The notes below the pieces were generated by a model. The model searched no databases. It saw only the letters and a list, made by a program, of their open reading frames with translations, and was not told the origin of the DNA. From assembly GCF_000524195.1 (NCBI RefSeq), contig NW_020170389.1, positions 1,760,533 through 1,824,532 on the forward strand: a DNA stretch of 64,000 bases, in the 5' to 3' direction. Both the position numbers and the translations under genes were made by a program. The DNA is from Echinococcus granulosus. Its lineage: Eukaryota > Platyhelminthes > Cestoda > Cyclophyllidea > Taeniidae. Positions 12,545 to 24,501 of the stretch are shown here, piece by piece (the stretch's first letter is position 1; every line of letters begins with the position of its first letter).

Positions 12545-15500
12545 CTAAACCACAGGAATAATGGGAGTAGCAGCCACGCCGCAAAGATTGTTGCCGAATT
12601 TGAAGCGGAAAAAGCCTTTATCGCCCCAGCGTTGTGAGAAGGAATTCTGACAGATCCAATACCTATTACCTCTTGCGTCGGTTCCAAAACCTAGTAAAAC
12701 CAGTCCATGATTAAGCATTTCCACATTGCAGTCCGTGCCATCGTAGATTCCAGATCTAATTTGTAGAAATTGGCACATGTCAATTTCGAAAGGGAGAACC
12801 ACTAATAAATCCGGTATCCTATGCTATATTAACAAGAGTTTCTGTGTATTATTGACAAATTTCTGCAGTATTCGAATGTCTATAGTAGAATTTTACTTAA
12901 AAGTATCGGCAACTAAATATGTAACCTCTTAAAACACTTCCCATTAAGCAAATCATGGTTCTGCAATCGCCCGTAAAAAAGCAAACCATGAGAATAAGAA
13001 GGATAATAAATCAAATTTTAATTCGAAGAAAAAGCTAGTATGGATTTGTCATGACCTAAGATCCCTTTGAAAATGATGAAATTGTCAAAAATTCATTTTG
13101 TTAAAGTTTTTTTTCTTAATGAGATAAGTTTGCAAACTAATGGTAAATACTGCACCTGCACCGCCCCTATTCACAAATGCCTGATTTACAAAAAGGTCAC
13201 AAATATTTGCACTTTGCCAGGTTGCATTTGAAAATAAGTGAAACAAAATAGTCTTCACCAAATGCTATTTAGATAAAACAACCTCCAGCAGTTATAGTGA
13301 GAATTTACCTAATTAACTGCCTAGATAAATTCCGGTCAACCTGGTGGATAAAAGCCTACCAACTGCACCGATTTTGATTTATGGTATTCATAAACCACCC
13401 TTTCTCTCATTTCTGTCTCTAAATAATTGTTTTAAATAATTATAGTTATTGACATAGAAAAAAGATTTATTTACCTTCATGACCGGGGTCATGTAAGGAA
13501 GCTATTCTGATACATTAAATTGTTAGATGAAAACAGATGGGATGGCGATTAATTCAGCTGACTCAGAGAAGTACAAATTAGTAATAATTTTCTGCACGCA
13601 GGCGACAATCGGTGCGGGTTATAAGGGATGCAAAAATACCGTCCAAACAAGGCAACAAAGATGTGAGACAGTCTAATATCTAGAAACGCACTTGTAATGT
13701 TGCAGCCCCGAGCCACTGGCGTCGAAGCCAATTACCACTGGTCCAAGGCGTTGAACGATGCAGGCCAAGACGGCCTCACTTACGCCGTACAGAGTTTCAT
13801 AGCCCTTGATTTTCAGTGCGACTTTATCTGGGCTCTCAGTGCACTGCGTCACCTAGGAGAACATAATTAAGGGTGCAAATTCCCGGTTGGGAGGTGGAGA
13901 AAGTAATTTTACACTATAAAGGGAAGGTAAGAGGTAAAAATTGCTTTTCTAAATTGAAATAATGAGGATTCCTGCGTTGTGTAAGCACTGTCTGAAAAGA
14001 GGGTATTCATAAAAAGGTGATGAGTAGTGGTCATACCATGCAAAACTTTTAAAAAAATATATAATGCAGTACTCTAAATATCTAAACAAAAATACTTTCT
14101 TCAAAAGCGCAAAAAACATCTTCCTATTTGCCAGTTGTCACAATCTTTAGTCCAATATTTAGGATCCAGAGTGAATGTCTTATGCTACTTGCAATTTATT
14201 TCATAGACTAAAGTTTACAGAGGTGATTAATCTCAGCTCTGTTAAAGCACTCAAAAGACTTGACAGTTAGAAATTTGTCAGTTTAGATAAAATCAGGTGA
14301 AACATTGAAGAATTTCAGAGAATGTTTAACAATCAATGATATACTTCCATAATGCCACATTTAAAAAAGAATGTAGTGAGTAAAGAACTTCTTTTTTAAT
14401 CTCACTAGGTATAGTCATTGAATAACATAGTGTTTAAAAAAGTGTTTGTTAAGGGAAAGGTGTTTCAAAGTGTATGTGGATTTTTTCAGTACATGTAAAA
14501 TACCTGCTCCTTCTTCAGTCATCCATCACGCTGCACTTCCCCTCTAATCTTTGCAAAAGAAAATGATAAATATTTACAAAATTACGGCAAAGCAAGCTCA
14601 CAAATATAATTAAGGAATATTTACGTGAAGATTAAGTAGATAAATGCGGAAAATGGTACCGATTCTAACTGCAACAGTTTAAACATAATTTTGCAGGATG
14701 CAAGATTGCTTTACTTTGAATTCCTAATGTTATGTTACTAAAGTCCTTAACTCTAACTTATTGTGGAATACTGAGCTTGATAAAGCAAAGAAGCATTAAA
14801 ACCCCTAATAATGTAATATATTTTAAATGACTTCGTTTTATGGTCCAAGCGTTAAACCACGGAGAATTTGTGGCACTCATGATGATCAAGAGATGGGAAA
14901 TAGCCCAATCAATCACTATTGGGATTAAAATTCTGACAAGTGGTTGCAAATAGTTAAGCGCGCTTGTGGGAAAATTTCTGTGAAAAATTTGCGCCCACTT
15001 TTGCGTTCAAAAATAAATCAGATAATACGAGCTAGCATTTAACTGTCTTTACCAAACGAAGTATTTTTAATTTTAATAGACTAGAATTTCCCTAGCACCG
15101 TTTAATATGCACCTATTAGATTGTCACATATTTAAGGATAGATAATGGTTCTTGTGTTTCCGCACAATAGCCTTCAGAAGGGAAACCAGTCTGTTCAACA
15201 AGTAGTCACTTTTTGTGAGGAACGTTTGGATGGTTGTTTTGGACCAGTGCAAAATCAAGACATAACACATCCGCAAAGCAGTATCAAATTTGATTTTTTT
15301 AAGACACTAATAAAGAATTCTTAAGAACCAGACAGCAAAGTATCCATCTGTCATAAAAAGGACAAAGAGCTATCAAAAAAAATTCTTTTTATCATCATTT
15401 GTTTGCAGAAAAACCTTTTAATTTAGATGAAACCAGTAACGTTTCAAACCCTAAAAGTCATTCTAGGCTTAAATGCTCGGTAAAATATGCACGACTGGTT

Positions 15501-18296
15501 TGCCATCAATGATACAACATCCCCAGAGGTTCTGGCACTTTGCATCACGAGTTTATAGGTCGGTTTTCAGGATTTTTATATATCATTGAATAAAAGTGCA
15601 AAAATCCTAATCTATACGAAATAGTGACTTTACTGAGGTAGAAAAATTCTCATGATATGTTACTAAACTTGAATTAAATTATGCGCACCTCAGAAACTAA
15701 ACTTGAGTCGGAAGTGTTTTAACATGAGGCTTTTCATTGGAAAGACCGAAATTCCAAAGAATGAAAACTTTTTGTGCACATCCAAAGCAGCGGTGTTAAA
15801 GGAAATAAATTGATGCTATCACAGTTTTGCCCAAAAAGACGCCTTTTTAAAGCTACGTTTGCGCTTTTCTAATTCGTAAACTGGAGCATATGAAACCCAA
15901 CTCATAATGTACAGTGGAGTTTTCTGTTTCAATTGCTTGGATAAGCCTTTGTTCTTGGTAAAATTTTACACATGTAAATAGTTGCATTTTTGTAGTAAGA
16001 ATAGTTTCACTGAAAGTTTTTTTAATGGGAGGCAAAAACTCCTACGAGACTTTAAATAATAAAATACCTAAAATCAAAATTCAACAAACCAAAAATTTAC
16101 ATAGAAGGCAATTGCTTACTCTGGAGCGGTAGGGGTAGTCGCGGTTCAGCATGATGCCATGACTTTGGATGTATGCAAGGGCGTTTTCAATGATCCCGCC
16201 GTTGCAGCCGAAGTTGGATTGGACGCAGTCAACCAGTTGCTGTACTGAGAGAGGGAGGCTCCTACCGTGGTGGATAGCCCAGTGCCACTCAACTGCTGAT
16301 ACCGAAGCGAAGGCCCAACATGACCCGCAGGACATCTAAGGCAAGAGTTATCTTCAATTAGTGTAAAAATATAACAACTTAGGTTCCATAACATTCTACC
16401 ACAGTGTTCTATTCCATTAAAGTATACATATAGAAATTCATACAAAACGCTGCTTGATTAAGCTGCCTGCTGACAGTTATTTTCACCCATCTTAAACGAG
16501 TTTGCTTATTATCACTGGGTAAATTTTAATTTTGTTTCATTTTTCGTTGCAGTACACTTAAATGTGGGTCATTAAGAATGCTGATAAAATTATTCGTCTG
16601 TCAATAAAACTGTGCTGAAAATATAAAAACATTTGAGGACTCAAAAGCATCATTTAAAAGTAAATTGCTACAAAAGTGAGCTGCCAAAGTATAACCTGAT
16701 GATACATGTGGATTAGTTTTAAGACTGTTTGCAAATATTAGAATTACGATTCAGAAAATTATCCTAGACGAAAATTCTTATTCAATACTTCTTTAAAATA
16801 TCATTACTTTTGAACGGTGCATCCTGCAGTAAGACATTCCAGAAGATTTTGCAGCCTTTAGACCGAGTTAAGTTTGACTTGTAGTGAACTGTGCTGAAGG
16901 CCAAACTTTTCGATTGCCTAATAGAATACATATATTGGCGACGCTAGCTCACATTCGCAATGAATGTTCATTTCCTTATTGAGAGCAGTGCATGAAAAAT
17001 GTAGAGAAATAGGCTCGTTTTAGCCATTTTACAAGCACTTTCTTAGTGGAAATTTAAAACCGTAAAATGAGGCAGCCATGCTATATAAAGTGCGTGGGTT
17101 AGCAGGATTTTCTGTTGCAAATTAGGCTTAATATCGTAATATACTCTTCATTGCTGCAAAATAAAAGAAGTAATAACAGTTCATGATGCGAAATTTGGAA
17201 TAAAGATGACAGTGGATTCCCCGGAAATCCAAAAAGGATGGTTTTTTAATTTCTGCAACATACACTACTGGATAAACCTACGATGATTTCAAATACGGCG
17301 TCTGAATTTCTGGAAATACCAAATAAATGCACACGTGAGTTAAAAAGCTCCTCTTCCTACAATTTATGAATTTGTGTTTTTAGAATATACCAAACCCTTT
17401 TATCGCTCTGCGTATTACCGTAGGTATGTAATCAGGAATGATCAATCCAACAGAGTAACAAAAAAAACACCTTAGAAGGCAATTATCAAATGCATAAAAA
17501 TAATTGTTTTGAAAAACCAACGTGACTCATAATGCAAATGGATAAAATTAATGCATTTACATGAGTTAAAGTAATACACAAGGAAAGTTTGTTAAGATGT
17601 TTCAGTAAATACGTCAGCTGAAGAGGCTCAACAATCATTCCTTATCCTACTTGTTATTTTAACAGTCGTGCTTTTGTTAAAAATCACTGTAAATAGCGCA
17701 AAATGGCAATAGTAAAAGTGAATAGGAAATGACGAAATAATGACAAATGGTATAAAATATTGCGCGCTTGTCGTTTGGAAATCTCCAATTAATAATTATA
17801 CCTGGTCGCGAACTTTACGATCAGGAAAGCGCTCTCTCCAGTCAAAGTTCCCCAAGTAGCAGTCGCCCTCAATAATACTCTCATTCACCCTTATCGTCTT
17901 ATTGCCTTCAAAGTAGCTGTCTAAGTCATAGTTGTCAAGTTCAATTTTCTTGCTCCTGAGGTACATTTCCACAAACTCCCAGTGCTCCAGATGAGTAAAG
18001 TGATTCGTTCCCATAGTGTAAAGGCTGTCTTTTCGTGCATTATGTGCCAGAATCATATTGTAGTTCTTTCGCCACACAGAGTGTCGATAATTGGCTTCAG
18101 CCTCACTTTCAAAGGAAATGTTGATTTCTCGCGTCCACTTTAACCAGTCTTCATCCGTAGAGATAATAACTGCAGAATCAGAGGCATTTTCATTGAGATT
18201 CTTTATACGTTCAAAGACGATTAGTAAGAATATAAGGGAAACGAGAGCTGTAGTGAGAGTGAGTAGAAGTAGGCACAGGTGAAGCCATCGAGGCAT
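12545..18296 (-). CDS. membrane-anchored cathepsin L-like cysteine peptidase (papain family C1A)
   Basis: Endopeptidase precursor, complete, 360 residues. Exons 18296-17802, 16335-16120, 13852-13692 and 12755-12545 (stop TAG) join in phase at GT-AG introns. Residues 7-28 are a hydrophobic segment after a short basic start, so a signal anchor (type II membrane protein) is more likely than a cleaved signal. The I29 inhibitor prodomain (about 50-110) shows an ERWNIN-type motif (E67, R71, W75, N78, I82, N86) and a variant GNFD motif with His for the last Asp (GTNHFTH, 96-102). The mature enzyme starts near 146. The oxyanion Gln165 and the full triad Cys171 (CGSCWAF), His307 (LNHG) and Asn328 (QNS) are present. 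Oddities: DQMSCGSC where most members have a Gly after Gln, and NSF in place of NSW. Start ATG at 18296 is the only one in frame ahead of the anchor. In flatworms such enzymes serve nutrition or host interaction; that role here is inference. Confidence 0.95.
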
Positions 18297-21200
18297 TATG
18301 CCTTGCGCTTTGTTGGCGATGAATTAGCACGTTAAACCTATAATCTAGCACCCAGCCAATCTGCTAGGGCCATTTGGGGTGTGCATGTACGCGCGCTTAT
18401 TTGGTGAAATGTACAAGTGCCCACAAGGGTAGGAGATTCTTATTTGCTATTAAACGGCGCAGTTTTGAGGTTACTGGCTTGGAGGTGGGAGAAAAATCTT
18501 TCTACATAATGATGTTTTGGCAGCTCTTCAAAATGCTAAAAGGGAACACATACAATCCCAGGAATAGTAGAAAAACAAATTGACTTTTCAATGCCCACTG
18601 TAACTAAGAATAATCTAATTCTAGAAGCTTAGTGCCATTAATTTATATTTAATTTTAAAAAACATAAGAGTTATGAAATACTAAAGCTGTTTTAATGTAC
18701 TTTGAAGCAAAAACAATTCTCTAACCATAGATTCATTTAAAAATTTGAGGACTGTTTGCGTATCTGGGACTAAAAAACAAACTTATTTTGAATAAGTTTT
18801 TAAACTTTCTCGTGCTTGGCTTGTTTCTTGCTAAAGAGAAAAAATGAAGACTTCACGATTTCAGCAGAAAGCAAAAAAGCGACAAACATATTAACCATGC
18901 ATCTGTATTAAAAATGAGCTGCATACTTCGTTTAATAACTCGTCTGGGCTCTTGACCTGATTCCGTCATACCTAAGTTTTAGTTGAGCACTAACCTCAAA
19001 CTGGTTGTCAACAAAATTTTTGCAAAGGTCTTTGAAGTCTCACAGTCAAATCACCAGTAATATTCAAACAAAACATTTGGTAAAATTTGCCGATTATATA
19101 CAAGGTAAGCATATTTCAGCAGCTAAATAAACTTCAGAAGGCCTTCAAGATCCAAAATCTAGTTCATTGATGAAATAATGGTAATTTGCATCCCATAGAC
19201 TAGTATTCTTACATTACATATTTGCAATCCGTAGATTATATATGGCGAAGTCAAGAGAAAATGCATTTACAACGAACACGAGCTAACTTAGCCAGCCTTC
19301 TCCTGAACAGCCTAGATTTATAACAAAATCTCATGTAATTGTGGGTCTGCATTTTTAGGTCACTTAAACATATATATTTGTCTTGTGGAATTATTTATAT
19401 GACAGCCTAATCGCTGTCCCTTAAGATGATTTCGGAAATTTAAGTCTTAATGAGCGAACAGAAAAGCTGGATTTAGCCTTTCGTTGGTGATAGACATTAA
19501 ACAGCTTCGACATACACAGCTCATATTTAGTCACAAATTAAATTAAAATACCTATTGAGGCAACGGAAAAAAGTGATGCATCTGAATCTTTGTCAGGCAA
19601 AAGCAATGCAATTTAGTGGAAAAAACTTAATCTGGATTCCATAGTAACCAACAACTTCTACAAAACTATTGTTTTACTAAAATACAGAAATCATATTTCC
19701 GGATCTTTTCAACTGTTTTAAAAGAAAAAAGCTATCAAGTTCTCCAAAAGCCTTCAACTTGTAATTGCAACTGATAACAGTACCTCCTCTCCAAGTGCTC
19801 GAATTTAGATAAAAACTTGTGAATTTATCCAGTGCTTTTTGATTTTTTGCGTAAATCGTACGCACATGCTATCTCGCTTAAAAAATGAAGGTATGCAATT
19901 AAAAAATCATAACAGTATGTACAGCGAAGTCCCCATGTGGAAAAAAACTACGTTTTTTAGAGTGGTGAGGGCAAATAATTCATATTTAGGTAGTGCCATC
20001 AGTCCCAATCTATACAACTTTTATTTGTAAAAGCATAAACAATGGTCATCTAAGCCACCTAAGTAGCATAAAAACGACGATTTTCTTAATCCAACAATAC
20101 AACCTTAGTAGTCAAAATGATTCAAGAATATTTCTTTGAATCGGTTAAACAACAGTCCAAAAACTTATTAATAAATAAAAGGGTTGAGGTTTAACATAAG
20201 CAGATGATAAATTTTCATCATTATTTGCTGTGTGCAAAACTGACTAGAAAGCGAAATTCGGCCTTTTAAAGCAACTAAATGCTGTTGATATCGCTCTGAC
20301 AAATTTCGTGGAATAGCACTTTAGCTGCCGGTGATAATGTTTATGCCCACTCATGAAGAATATCTCATAAATCTATATTACTTAGAGATGTGTTGAAAGG
20401 TGGGTAAATGGCCGCTAGGCATTAATAACAAGATTAATGACATTATAAAGATTCACCATCCCTATCTACCCGAATTAATCAGGTTTCAAATGGAGGCGTT
20501 CACCATTTTTGGACCAAACATACATAAACCATAACTCCCTATTTGAAGAGGGCTCATGTGATACTTATGCAAATTTATTGAGTGAAATAAAAGGATTCTA
20601 GCATTATACATCTAATGACAAAATAAATATTAGTTGGTAAAAGTTCCTCCCTATTTTAGTTGTAACGATTGTTAGCATAAGTGAGCAATAAAGCACAGAC
20701 AGTTGGGCGTGGGTTTATTTGTACAAACTCCCTACTGTGCTCTTTTTTACTTTCATTTTATTCCTCATCATCGACCTCGTCCGCTTAACGTGTCGAGCTT
20801 AGATCGGTTCCAAGGCTACAGAAGCCTCTATAATGGCTTTTTGCATAGCACTCATAAAAAATGCGATTGCAGAATGCACTGTAAAGAAAACTTGATTACT
20901 ATGATAAAGATTTGTGTAAGTGAACCCTAGATGAATGGTGATGAATGGGTCCGCCAACATTTATATCATTTGTAAAAGGAAGGTTGTTTTGGCTGAAGAA
21001 ATGCGTTTCGCTTGCATTTTTTATTCGATGGCAGATACTAAATTTTAAAGACTCTCAGCTTGTTTTTTACTTCCTTCATAGGCATGGTAAAAACGTGCAG
21101 TTTTATGATGTTTGTTATCTTCTTAAATGACTTGTAATGAGATAGGCCTTTTGTAATCCAATGCTAAGGTAACCGACATATTATTGGTCATTCGCAAAAG

Positions 21201-22085
21201 ACCTATTGTCCCACTCTTCTACAGTACCATTTCATCCTCATGAGACCTTGCTATATTAAGTTTTTAATGAATTTTTATTTAATAACAAATAACCTCATGC
21301 TCTTTTAATGAAGACGAATCCTTTATTAACCACTTTAACCACATTTCCAAAGTAATTAACTTCTTTAAAGTGGCAGGATCGAATGTCGAAATTAGTCACG
21401 ATCCAATATGAATGCCAAATTTCGTTATATTCTCACATTTCTGTTACAATAAATAGTGAATTCTTTTCTTCCATGAAATTAACTCACTTTTATAAGATGG
21501 TTTCGATAAATCACTAAATATTAATTTTAATGAGGGTAAATTTCGTAGATTACTTTGTCAAAATGTCTACTTAAAGACTAGCGGATCTCGATAATGCATT
21601 TAGGGCGTTTTTCAAGCTTCTCACCTTTTCCATGCGCACGAAGGTAAGTTTAGGTGATGCGTGACTACTATAATTGCTCTCAATTATCAGTAAGAAAGTA
21701 AATCAAAGACTTTAGGAGTTTCTTAACAAAAAGAGTGCATCTTTCAGAAAGTGACAGAGTCATTATGATCGCATGCCAGACTGAGATGTAGGCGTAAAAC
21801 ACGAAGGCACGGTGAAAACTTTTCCACTTTGTAGGTTAACGTTTTTATTTTTCGTTAGAGGATGCGTTTGATTGTTTGCATTGGTAATGTCAATAATTAT
21901 GGGTACGGGGTTTTATGCAGCTATAGCTCTTTTAAAATAATATTTCATATTACTTTCTTTAATGGCTACACCAAAATCCCATTTAGAGACAGAGTAGAAA
22001 GGCACAATTAGGCAACACAAAAGCTTTGTTAATCACATTCACAGGTGAATTTTCAGCAATATCTTAAGTGAAACGATATGCGCAC
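18297..22085. other. intergenic: peptidase promoter side and peptide-gene 3' flank
   Basis: About 3.8 kb of AT-rich DNA separates the cathepsin start codon from the stop codon of the peptide-precursor gene; both genes are on the minus strand. Short open frames occur on both strands, but none has paired splice sites or a recognisable domain. The cathepsin promoter must lie just above 18296. A minus-strand AATAAA-like site near 21843-21850 could serve the peptide gene's 3' end. Confidence 0.35.
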
Positions 22086-23084
22086 CTAGAAGTATGCTAA
22101 CGATGCGCGCTTGTCGCTTAAGGACAGCTCAGGCGATAGGAGGCTCCGTTTGAAGTAGGCCAATGTTGCCTTTTTATTAATGTTCAGCTGAGGGCAGTCT
22201 GAATCCAGTAGATTTTCATAGCAAAGGCCATATTTCTTTAACAGATATATGATCATTTCCTTGTCTGATGAAAAGCATTTCTAAAATGTCAAAAAGACTC
22301 CCTGGATTTCACATAGCAGTATTAATAGCCCTCTTTAATATCACAGAAGTACGTTACTGTTTCGCATCTCTTGGGGCAAATGCAACTAGTATGTTTGGGA
22401 AATTAATGCAACATCAATGTCGTAAAATGACTCACATACGCTACCATTCATTCGGTTTAACCATGGAAAAGTTTAGGAAGCTATTGCACAATGGAAAGGG
22501 AGAACGAATTTAAAAGTTTTATAGGCAACAAGCGTAAACTAGTATATGCTGTACCTAAAAGCCTAGCATTAGGCTACCGAAACACTAGAACAACTCTAAA
22601 CATTGCGAGTGGCACCTTATTGCTTGGCCAGAAGAAACCTTGTGCAGGCTAAGGCAAGAAGATTTGCAAAGGAGAAATAGCAAAAACTGGTTAAGAGAAT
22701 ACTCGGTTCCTTGTACGCCAAGATCAGTAGCAATTAGTTTCTACTGATCCTATTTATTACTTAACAGTTGTTGTCTGGAGTGTGATGCGTTTACTTAGAG
22801 GAGTTGCTTGCACCGGTCCACTCAATTGGGTTAGGGGCCGGGGGGCCATTCATCTCTTCCTACCTCAGTCACCATCGGTGATGCTGATGTGAAAAATAAG
22901 CAGATGGCTAGTGCCGTTATCGCGAGCATTCGTTCGTCAAAGGGCATTCTCCTGGAGAAAAAATCCCATAAATGGAATCGAAAATATTAATTTCTAAATA
23001 AATCCTTGGTAACCTATCATCAAAATTTGATCTAATGGTTGCAACTCACCTCTGAAATTGCACATCCACGTGGCTATCGATGAG
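22086..23084 (-). CDS. candidate neuropeptide / peptide-hormone precursor (secreted, dibasic sites)
   Basis: Small gene in three exons: 23084-23050 (35 bases, untranslated), 22951-22864 (signal peptide) and 22259-22086 (stop TAG). Predicted product is 85 residues. From the first ATG (22947) or the second (22929, MLAITALAICLFFTSAS) it starts with a textbook signal peptide; cleavage after SAS is likely. The second coding exon reads as peptides split by dibasic sites: a linker, KK, YGLCYENLLDSDCPQLNIN with two Cys, KK, ATLAYF, KR, SLLSPELSLSD, KR, ASLAYF-stop. Two near-identical hexapeptides framed by KK/KR and a Cys-bridged segment strongly suggest prohormone-convertase processing. No Gly precedes the basic sites, so amidation is not predicted. 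Phase requires the second of two AGs six bases apart (GAA at 22259), or an unseen intermediate exon. I do not recognise the family. Splice sites of the first two exons are strong. Confidence 0.55.
22948..23084 (-). promoter_or_regulatory. 5'UTR with intron and a possible upstream ORF of the peptide gene
   Basis: The 35-base exon 23084-23050 has a good acceptor (pyrimidine-rich, ends aacag) and donor (GTGAGT), so it is an internal exon and a further 5' exon is expected. Spliced to 22951 it creates an ATG (in GTGGATGTGC) that opens a 16-codon frame overlapping the main start and ending inside the signal-peptide exon. Such an upstream ORF could lower translation. Confidence 0.35.
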
Positions 23085-24501
23085 CTGTTAGGGAAAGTCT
23101 TTGCAATTTCTACCCTTTGAATGCTCGTCTGTTACTCTTACTCCTTATTTACCTATCTTACATACTAAAATAAGTAATTCAAGAAGTACGCATAATTTTA
23201 AAAATGGCAGAATCTGTATTTGACTAAATTATGATATTATTTGTAAACCATTTACTGTTTACTGATTTATTGAACAATTTAACGAATTTAGAGCAAAATT
23301 CTTAATTCACTAAACTATTAGTGATCTTAACTACATTTAAGAAGCGTGATCAAGATTAATTATCCAGTAGATGCGGTTCATGAAAATCCAAGTAGGATCT
23401 CGCAGGTATCTCAAGAACGCCAAATTATCGTTAAATTCGATGAATTCCAGTCAAAAACTTAGTGGAATAGGTTATTTTGGATTTTTGCGATTGATTATAG
23501 CATTCATTTTATCAGTACCAAGAAACTTACGGTATAATGATTGAACAGAAATATACCTTAAGCAGTAAAATTTAATCACAACTTGTGAAAAATAACTTTA
23601 GTAATCCTAAAAGAGAATCCCTTTAAGTTAGAAAAGATAGCTGGAAACGATCAAGGAGGTTTAAATTGCCACACACATGCAAACATTGAGATGTCTGACA
23701 TCCATATGGTTGAAAATATTAGCGAAGATGGAAGTAGAAGTGGATGTTATTATTAGATTAATAGGGAGCCAAATAATTTTGTAAGTTTGATTATCTGAAA
23801 TTGTCAAAGGCGAGGTGATTAATAGAAGAACTTTGAGGTGGTTATTACACTCCGTAAGCAGTAATCCTCTAAAGCTTTTAGCATTTAAATTTTGAGTAGA
23901 ATAGATCAGGTATGCAAGAGGATTTCACAGCGCCTAAACAATACTTAAACGCTCTATCGTAGTGGCTGTAGTGTTTGTAGCTAAATCTCTAATGTGGTAA
24001 AAAAAGATAAAATGCCGACGTTTGAATCTGCAGAACTGCCGGCGAGTCTACAGTGTAAATGTAATGCTCAAAAGTACGAGAGGACTCGCCAAAAGTGAGT
24101 TTTAAAAAAGCTTGTAAGATGTCCTATGGCTTTAAATCGTTTTTAAAGCAAGCAGTTTTACTGCGCGAAAAAAGACACCATCTAAAATGCACAATTAAAG
24201 AACATCAGAAACTGCTGTTTCCCTTGATTAGCAATATAAAGTTATCACAGGATGAAAACGTTTCAGTCATACGAGTATGTCATTTGCCTGAAGACTATAG
24301 CATACAGTTTTCTCCAATTCTTGCATTCCACATCGGCAGGATTTCTGATGAATATCTTCCTGCAAGTTGGAATAAATTTTTTCTCTATACCTGGTAAACC
24401 GAGTTTATTAGGCCATAAAATTCTGCGAATTACTGCTGTTATGGCCTAAAAGGTCTTCTGGTAGGTATACAGATTTTACTGCCCAAAGACGCCATTTACA
24501 T
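23085..24501. other. intergenic between peptide gene and unrecognised minus-strand gene
   Basis: AT-rich. The start 24119 opens a 92-codon plus-strand frame (runs to 24397), which looks somewhat protein-like but matches no family I know and has no supporting splice sites. An 11-base perfect inverted repeat occurs at 24408-24449. The upstream exon and promoter of the peptide gene should lie here. Confidence 0.3.
24408..24449. repeat. perfect 11-bp inverted repeat with 20-base loop
   Basis: TTAGGCCATAA at 24408-24418 pairs with TTATGGCCTAA at 24439-24449. It lies about 50 bases past the stop of the last exon of the minus-strand gene that ends at 24502, so it could fold in that gene's 3'UTR. 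Chance or a small transposon remnant are alternatives. Confidence 0.6.

Noticed and set aside
22876..22998. Plus-strand exon-like frame opposite the signal-peptide exon
   Set aside because: The minus strand has a proper signal peptide, matching splice sites on both sides and an upstream leader exon, which the plus-strand reading lacks.
24095..24397. 100-codon plus-strand frame
   Set aside because: No splice sites, no recognisable domain, and no codon texture clearly above the AT-rich background; may be chance.
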